DNA of 7,786 nt from an uncultured bacterium (GTDB lineage: Bacteria > Spirochaetota > Brevinematia > DTOW01), in NCBI GenBank assembly GCA_937928175.1, contig CALFVP010000077.1:1-7786 (forward strand), read 5' to 3'. The translations under genes were made by a program, and so were the position numbers. Shown one piece after another: positions 5,496 through 7,786 of the stretch (its first letter is position 1; each line of letters opens with the position of its first letter). Below the pieces are notes generated by a model. That model saw nothing but the letters and a program-made list of their open reading frames with translations. It had not been told where the DNA came from and searched no databases.

Positions 5496-7529
5496 CTATT
5501 TCTTAGCTAGTTTTAGGTTGTTGGAAGATAAGTCGTAAAAGAATATTATTGGTTTTTGGTTTACGACTACTATTGATGAGTATCCACCAGCTCTATCACT
5601 TATTACTGTTTGTATTTCCCATTTTTTCCCATTGAATAACGCGTATCTTAGTTCTTTTTTTGATTCTACGTAGTAGGATACATGTACGTTGTTGTCATCA
5701 TCTATAAACATTGATGTGAATCTTCCTGGATCATCTTTTTTATCTACTATTGTTTTAGTCCATTTATTACCTGTTTTTACTGCGTACTTTAGTGCTTTTT
5801 GTGTAGAATCGTAGTAAACTATGTGTATGTTTCCGTAACTATCTATCTTCATTGTATTGTAGTAACCAACTTTACCATCAGAATCAACTACTTCAAACTT
5901 CCATCCTGCATCGGTTTCGTTTATTCCTTTGTAACAGTACTTTAGGTCACCGTTTGCATTGTCTAGGTAAGAGATATGTATTACGTTGTTATGTATTCCT
6001 ATACAGGTATCGCTGCCTACATTTTCGTAGCTATCTGGTACTGAAATTTCCCACCTCTTCATATTTAAATTGTAAGTTATATACCTTAAACTACCAATAC
6101 TATAGTTATAGTACGATATGTGTGGTATACCTCTGTCATCAACGACTATACTCGTGTATCTTCCTGCTTTGTCTTGTTGGTCTAGCGTTGTTATTTTCCA
6201 GTTTTCATCTTCTTTTAGTGCATACCTCAAATCTTCGTCATCCCATTTTGGGTTTATGAATGTGTAGGATATGTGTATTCTATTGAATTTATCAACGAAT
6301 ATTGATGGGTATTTCCCAGAGTCAATTTCTTTATCAACTAATTCTATTTCCCATTTGTTTTGGTTTAGTTTAGCAAAGTATAAGTTACGTTTGTTTATAT
6401 TATAGTAAGCTAAGTAAATTCTTTTTTCTTTATCTACGAATGAGGATATGTTAAATCCTGCCCCAGGTGTTGGATCTACTATTTCTTCATGCCAGTTATC
6501 TATGTATATTGAAATGTTAGTTTTAAATTCGTTTTGTAGTTTGTCAGCAACGTAGATTGTTATTTGTTTTTTGCCGTTTCCAAACTTTGTAGAATCAAGT
6601 AAGAATGTTATTGTCTTTTGTTTTTGTCTATAGTTTATTTTTTCTTCTTCTACTGAGAAATAAAATTCTTTAATTCCAGATTCGTCCTCAACCTGCAAGT
6701 TAAATTGTAATGTACCTCTTACTATCATGTCGTTAGTCAAATTTTCTATTACTACAGATGGGGGAGTTTTATCAATTTTTATCCACTTTGATGTTTCATA
6801 GATTTCTCCTTTTATATCTTCTGCTCTTACTGTCAAAATGTATACTCCTGTGGGTAATTGTTTTGTGTTTAGGTTTAAGGTTAATCCTGGTTCTTTTAGG
6901 GTTTCGGATAACAGTTTGTTATCTTGTGGGTCAGTAATTTCTATTGATACTTTTTTTAGGTATTCTAACGCTTTTGACTTAAATTCATCAAAGAATTCAA
7001 TTCTGTACGATGCTTTTATTTCATCTTTAAAATACCCTGTTTCGTTTTCATTGAGTATTTCTAAGTTGATTGATGATATGTATTTACTTTCTTTTATTTC
7101 TTCTATTTTTGGTATTATTACCTGAGGTTTTATTTCTTCGTATTTTTTTATTTTAGCGTAAACTGGCTTGACTTCTAGAGTTTTTTTAGATTTTGGTTGT
7201 ATTTGCTTTTTTAGTGTAAAGTAAATTTTTTCTCTTTTTACTTCTTGTCCATTTTTTTCTATTACACATTCAAGTACATTGGTGTTTTCTGTTATTGTTG
7301 TATCGAAAGTTATTCTTTCCTTGACTGTTGATGTAAACAAAAGAGATTGGTTTATAAAAACTTTTACGTTCCCTTCTTTACTACCTAGTAGTAGTATTGA
7401 TATTTTTTGGTTTTCGTTTGTGATAATTTCATTATTTTTTGGTGAATCAAAGATTATAGTATACTCTTCCTGGACTTGTTTACACCCGAAAATTGATAAA
7501 ACTAGTACTAAAAAGATTATTCTTACCAT
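5496..7529 (-). CDS. Putative lipoprotein with Ig-like domains and a seven-repeat beta-propeller
   Basis: The 677-aa product begins with a short lipoprotein signal: Met-Val-Arg, a hydrophobic run (4-14), then I-F-G-C with the likely lipidated Cys16. The -2 Phe is looser than the classical lipobox, which is tolerated in spirochaetes. Residues 22-106 look like a bacterial Ig-like beta-sandwich (opening F-D-S-P-K-N-N-E). A Lys/Pro/Glu-rich linker follows (107-150), which could span away from the membrane. Residues 151-252 and 253-345 look like two more sandwiches, the last opening with the typical D-K-T-P-P-S. Residues 346-677 hold seven repeats starting at Trp346, 393, 444, 493, 543, 590 and 637, predicted to close into a beta-propeller. 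It is probably anchored to a membrane and exposed to periplasm or surface, with a binding role more likely than catalysis; no active site is recognised. The start is set by a Shine-Dalgarno seven bases upstream and by the signal peptide. An in-frame ATG at 7580 would put 17 polar residues ahead of the signal and is disfavoured. ptsI lies 34 bp downstream. Confidence 0.88.
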   Translation of the reverse strand: MVRIIFLVLVLSIFGCKQVQEEYTIIFDSPKNNEIITNENQKISILLLGSKEGNVKVFINQSLLFTSTVKERITFDTTITENTNVLECVIEKNGQEVKREKIYFTLKKQIQPKSKKTLEVKPVYAKIKKYEEIKPQVIIPKIEEIKESKYISSINLEILNENETGYFKDEIKASYRIEFFDEFKSKALEYLKKVSIEITDPQDNKLLSETLKEPGLTLNLNTKQLPTGVYILTVRAEDIKGEIYETSKWIKIDKTPPSVVIENLTNDMIVRGTLQFNLQVEDESGIKEFYFSVEEEKINYRQKQKTITFLLDSTKFGNGKKQITIYVADKLQNEFKTNISIYIDNWHEEIVDPTPGAGFNISSFVDKEKRIYLAYYNINKRNLYFAKLNQNKWEIELVDKEIDSGKYPSIFVDKFNRIHISYTFINPKWDDEDLRYALKEDENWKITTLDQQDKAGRYTSIVVDDRGIPHISYYNYSIGSLRYITYNLNMKRWEISVPDSYENVGSDTCIGIHNNVIHISYLDNANGDLKYCYKGINETDAGWKFEVVDSDGKVGYYNTMKIDSYGNIHIVYYDSTQKALKYAVKTGNKWTKTIVDKKDDPGRFTSMFIDDDNNVHVSYYVESKKELRYALFNGKKWEIQTVISDRAGGYSSIVVVNQKPIIFFYDLSSNNLKLAKK
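5499..6494 (-). repeat. Seven tandem propeller-blade repeats within the lipoprotein gene
   Basis: Seven units of 41-51 codons occupy 6354-6494, 6201-6353, 6054-6200, 5904-6053, 5763-5903, 5622-5762 and 5499-5621. Each starts with Trp, then V-D or similar, G-x-Y-x-S-I-x-V-D, I-H-I-S-Y-Y and L-R-Y-A. Unit 4 is the most divergent: it has lost the second Asp and gained Cys509 and Cys532. Unit 7 ends at the L-K-L-A strand without the trailing loop. The units have diverged in DNA sequence, so this is an old protein repeat and not a recent tandem duplication. The pattern resembles but is not the canonical Asp box of sialidases. Confidence 0.85.
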
Positions 7530-7536
7530 ATTATAA

Positions 7537-7544
7537 CTCCCCTT
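7537..7544 (-). promoter_or_regulatory. Shine-Dalgarno of the lipoprotein gene
   Basis: On the minus strand, AAGGGGAG lies seven bases before the ATG at 7529. It decides between that start and the in-frame ATG at 7580, which has no comparable site. I found no convincing promoter for this gene in the 140 bp up to the tRNA. Confidence 0.75.
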
Positions 7545-7558
7545 GTTTATATGGTAAA

Positions 7559-7582
7559 TATTGAATGTGGTTGATTTCAATA
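7559..7582. other. Inverted repeat upstream of the lipoprotein gene
   Basis: TATTGAA (7559-7565) and TTCAATA (7576-7582) are perfect 7-bp inverted arms around a 10-bp spacer. They lie 30 bp upstream of the lipoprotein start. The size and symmetry fit a dimeric regulator site, but in sequence this AT-rich chance is a real alternative. Confidence 0.2.
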
Positions 7583-7629
7583 AAGTAGGATTTAGGTTTT
7601 ATGGTACTTAAGTTTTTGTTATTGTGAAG

Positions 7630-7657
7630 TTGAAAAATTCTTTAGTTAGTTTATAAA
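7630..7657 (+). promoter_or_regulatory. Promoter of tRNA-Gly
   Basis: TTGAAA (7630-7635) and TATAAA (7652-7657) are separated by 16 bp, each with five of six consensus matches. Transcription would start near 7664, giving a leader of about six bases before the mature tRNA at 7670. The -35 is identical to that of the 497-aa gene promoter in this window. Confidence 0.6.
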
Positions 7658-7669
7658 ATTTAACTGAGT

Positions 7670-7742
7670 GCGGGAATAGCTCAGTTGGTAGAGCATCGGC
7701 CTTCCAAGCCGAGGGTCGCGGGTTCGAGTCCCGTTTCCCGCT
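7670..7742 (+). tRNA. tRNA-Gly, anticodon TCC
   Basis: The 73 bases fold into a complete cloverleaf. The acceptor arm is GCGGGAA with TTCCCGC, the D stem GCTC with GAGC, the anticodon stem TCGGC with GCCGA, and the T stem GCGGG with CCCGT (one G-U pair) around TTCGAGT. The anticodon loop CTTCCAA gives TCC at 7703-7705, which reads GGA and, by wobble, other Gly codons. The discriminator base T and the acceptor sequence match bacterial tRNA-Gly. The following bases are CAT, so the 3' CCA is not encoded and must be added after transcription. The stems are much richer in G and C than the surrounding DNA. Confidence 0.97.
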
Positions 7743-7786
7743 CATGCTTTTTTATTTTCTTCCGAGTATTCTATTGTGAGAGGTTT
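7743..7786 (+). other. Tail after tRNA-Gly with a T tract
   Basis: Six T residues (7748-7753) closely follow the tRNA and could serve as a simple release site, but no separate hairpin precedes them. Nothing else can be identified before the window ends. Confidence 0.2.

Noticed and set aside
5852..6259. 135-codon plus-strand frame rich in Tyr, Cys and Leu
   Set aside because: It is the antisense shadow of the propeller repeats; its apparent repetitiveness comes from the real gene on the minus strand.
7546..7551. TATAAA on the minus strand as a -10 for the lipoprotein gene
   Set aside because: It lies directly against the Shine-Dalgarno, so transcription would begin inside the ribosome site, and there is no acceptable -35 at 16-18 bp.
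7530..7580. Upstream in-frame ATG that would add 17 residues to the lipoprotein
   Set aside because: The extra residues are polar and would precede the hydrophobic signal core; the ATG at 7529 has a strong Shine-Dalgarno and gives a proper lipoprotein signal.
1..7786. CRISPR array, insertion sequence, prophage or toxin-antitoxin cassette
   Set aside because: There are no regularly spaced direct DNA repeats, no transposase or integrase motifs, no terminal inverted repeats and no unexplained pair of small genes; the only repeats are diverged protein repeats.

Overview
The window is AT-rich and densely coding. It holds five complete protein genes, one protein gene cut off at the left edge, and one tRNA. 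TGG encodes Trp and two genes end in TGA, so the standard bacterial code is in use. Third codon positions follow the strand: plus-strand genes end in T or G, and minus-strand genes end in A or C. That makes the plus strand rich in G and T whichever way a gene points, which suggests it is the leading strand of replication. With the AT-richness, the short lipoprotein signal with a loose lipobox, and the protein character, this suggests a spirochaete-like bacterium. The taxonomic guess is an inference and is not proven by any single marker here.

Layout from left to right. (1) The 3' part of a predicted RNase H-fold 3'-5' exonuclease (plus strand) ends 1 bp from the stop codon of nadC. (2) A minus-strand pair, gpmA then nadC, with 18 bp between them, reads as a small operon for glycolytic phosphoglycerate mutase and NAD biosynthesis. 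(3) A 98-bp divergent intergenic region carries a good sigma-70-type promoter for the next plus-strand gene and at most a weak one for gpmA. (4) A 497-aa coiled-coil protein that I do not recognise lies on the plus strand; its 3' end overlaps that of ptsI by 12 bp. (5) Next on the minus strand come a 677-aa surface-type lipoprotein and, 34 bp downstream of it, ptsI (PTS enzyme I). The lipoprotein has Ig-like domains followed by seven propeller repeats. (6) A 140-bp intergenic region holds the promoter of tRNA-Gly(TCC), followed by the tRNA itself at the right edge.

Phosphoglycerate mutase produces 2-phosphoglycerate, the precursor of the PEP that PtsI consumes, and NadC feeds NAD, so most named genes are central metabolism. 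No HPr, enzyme II, or nadA/nadB gene is visible here. The parts worth a second look are the unrecognised 497-aa protein, the seven-repeat lipoprotein, the divergent termini of NadC, and the strong strand asymmetry. I see no CRISPR array, insertion sequence, phage gene or defence cassette.
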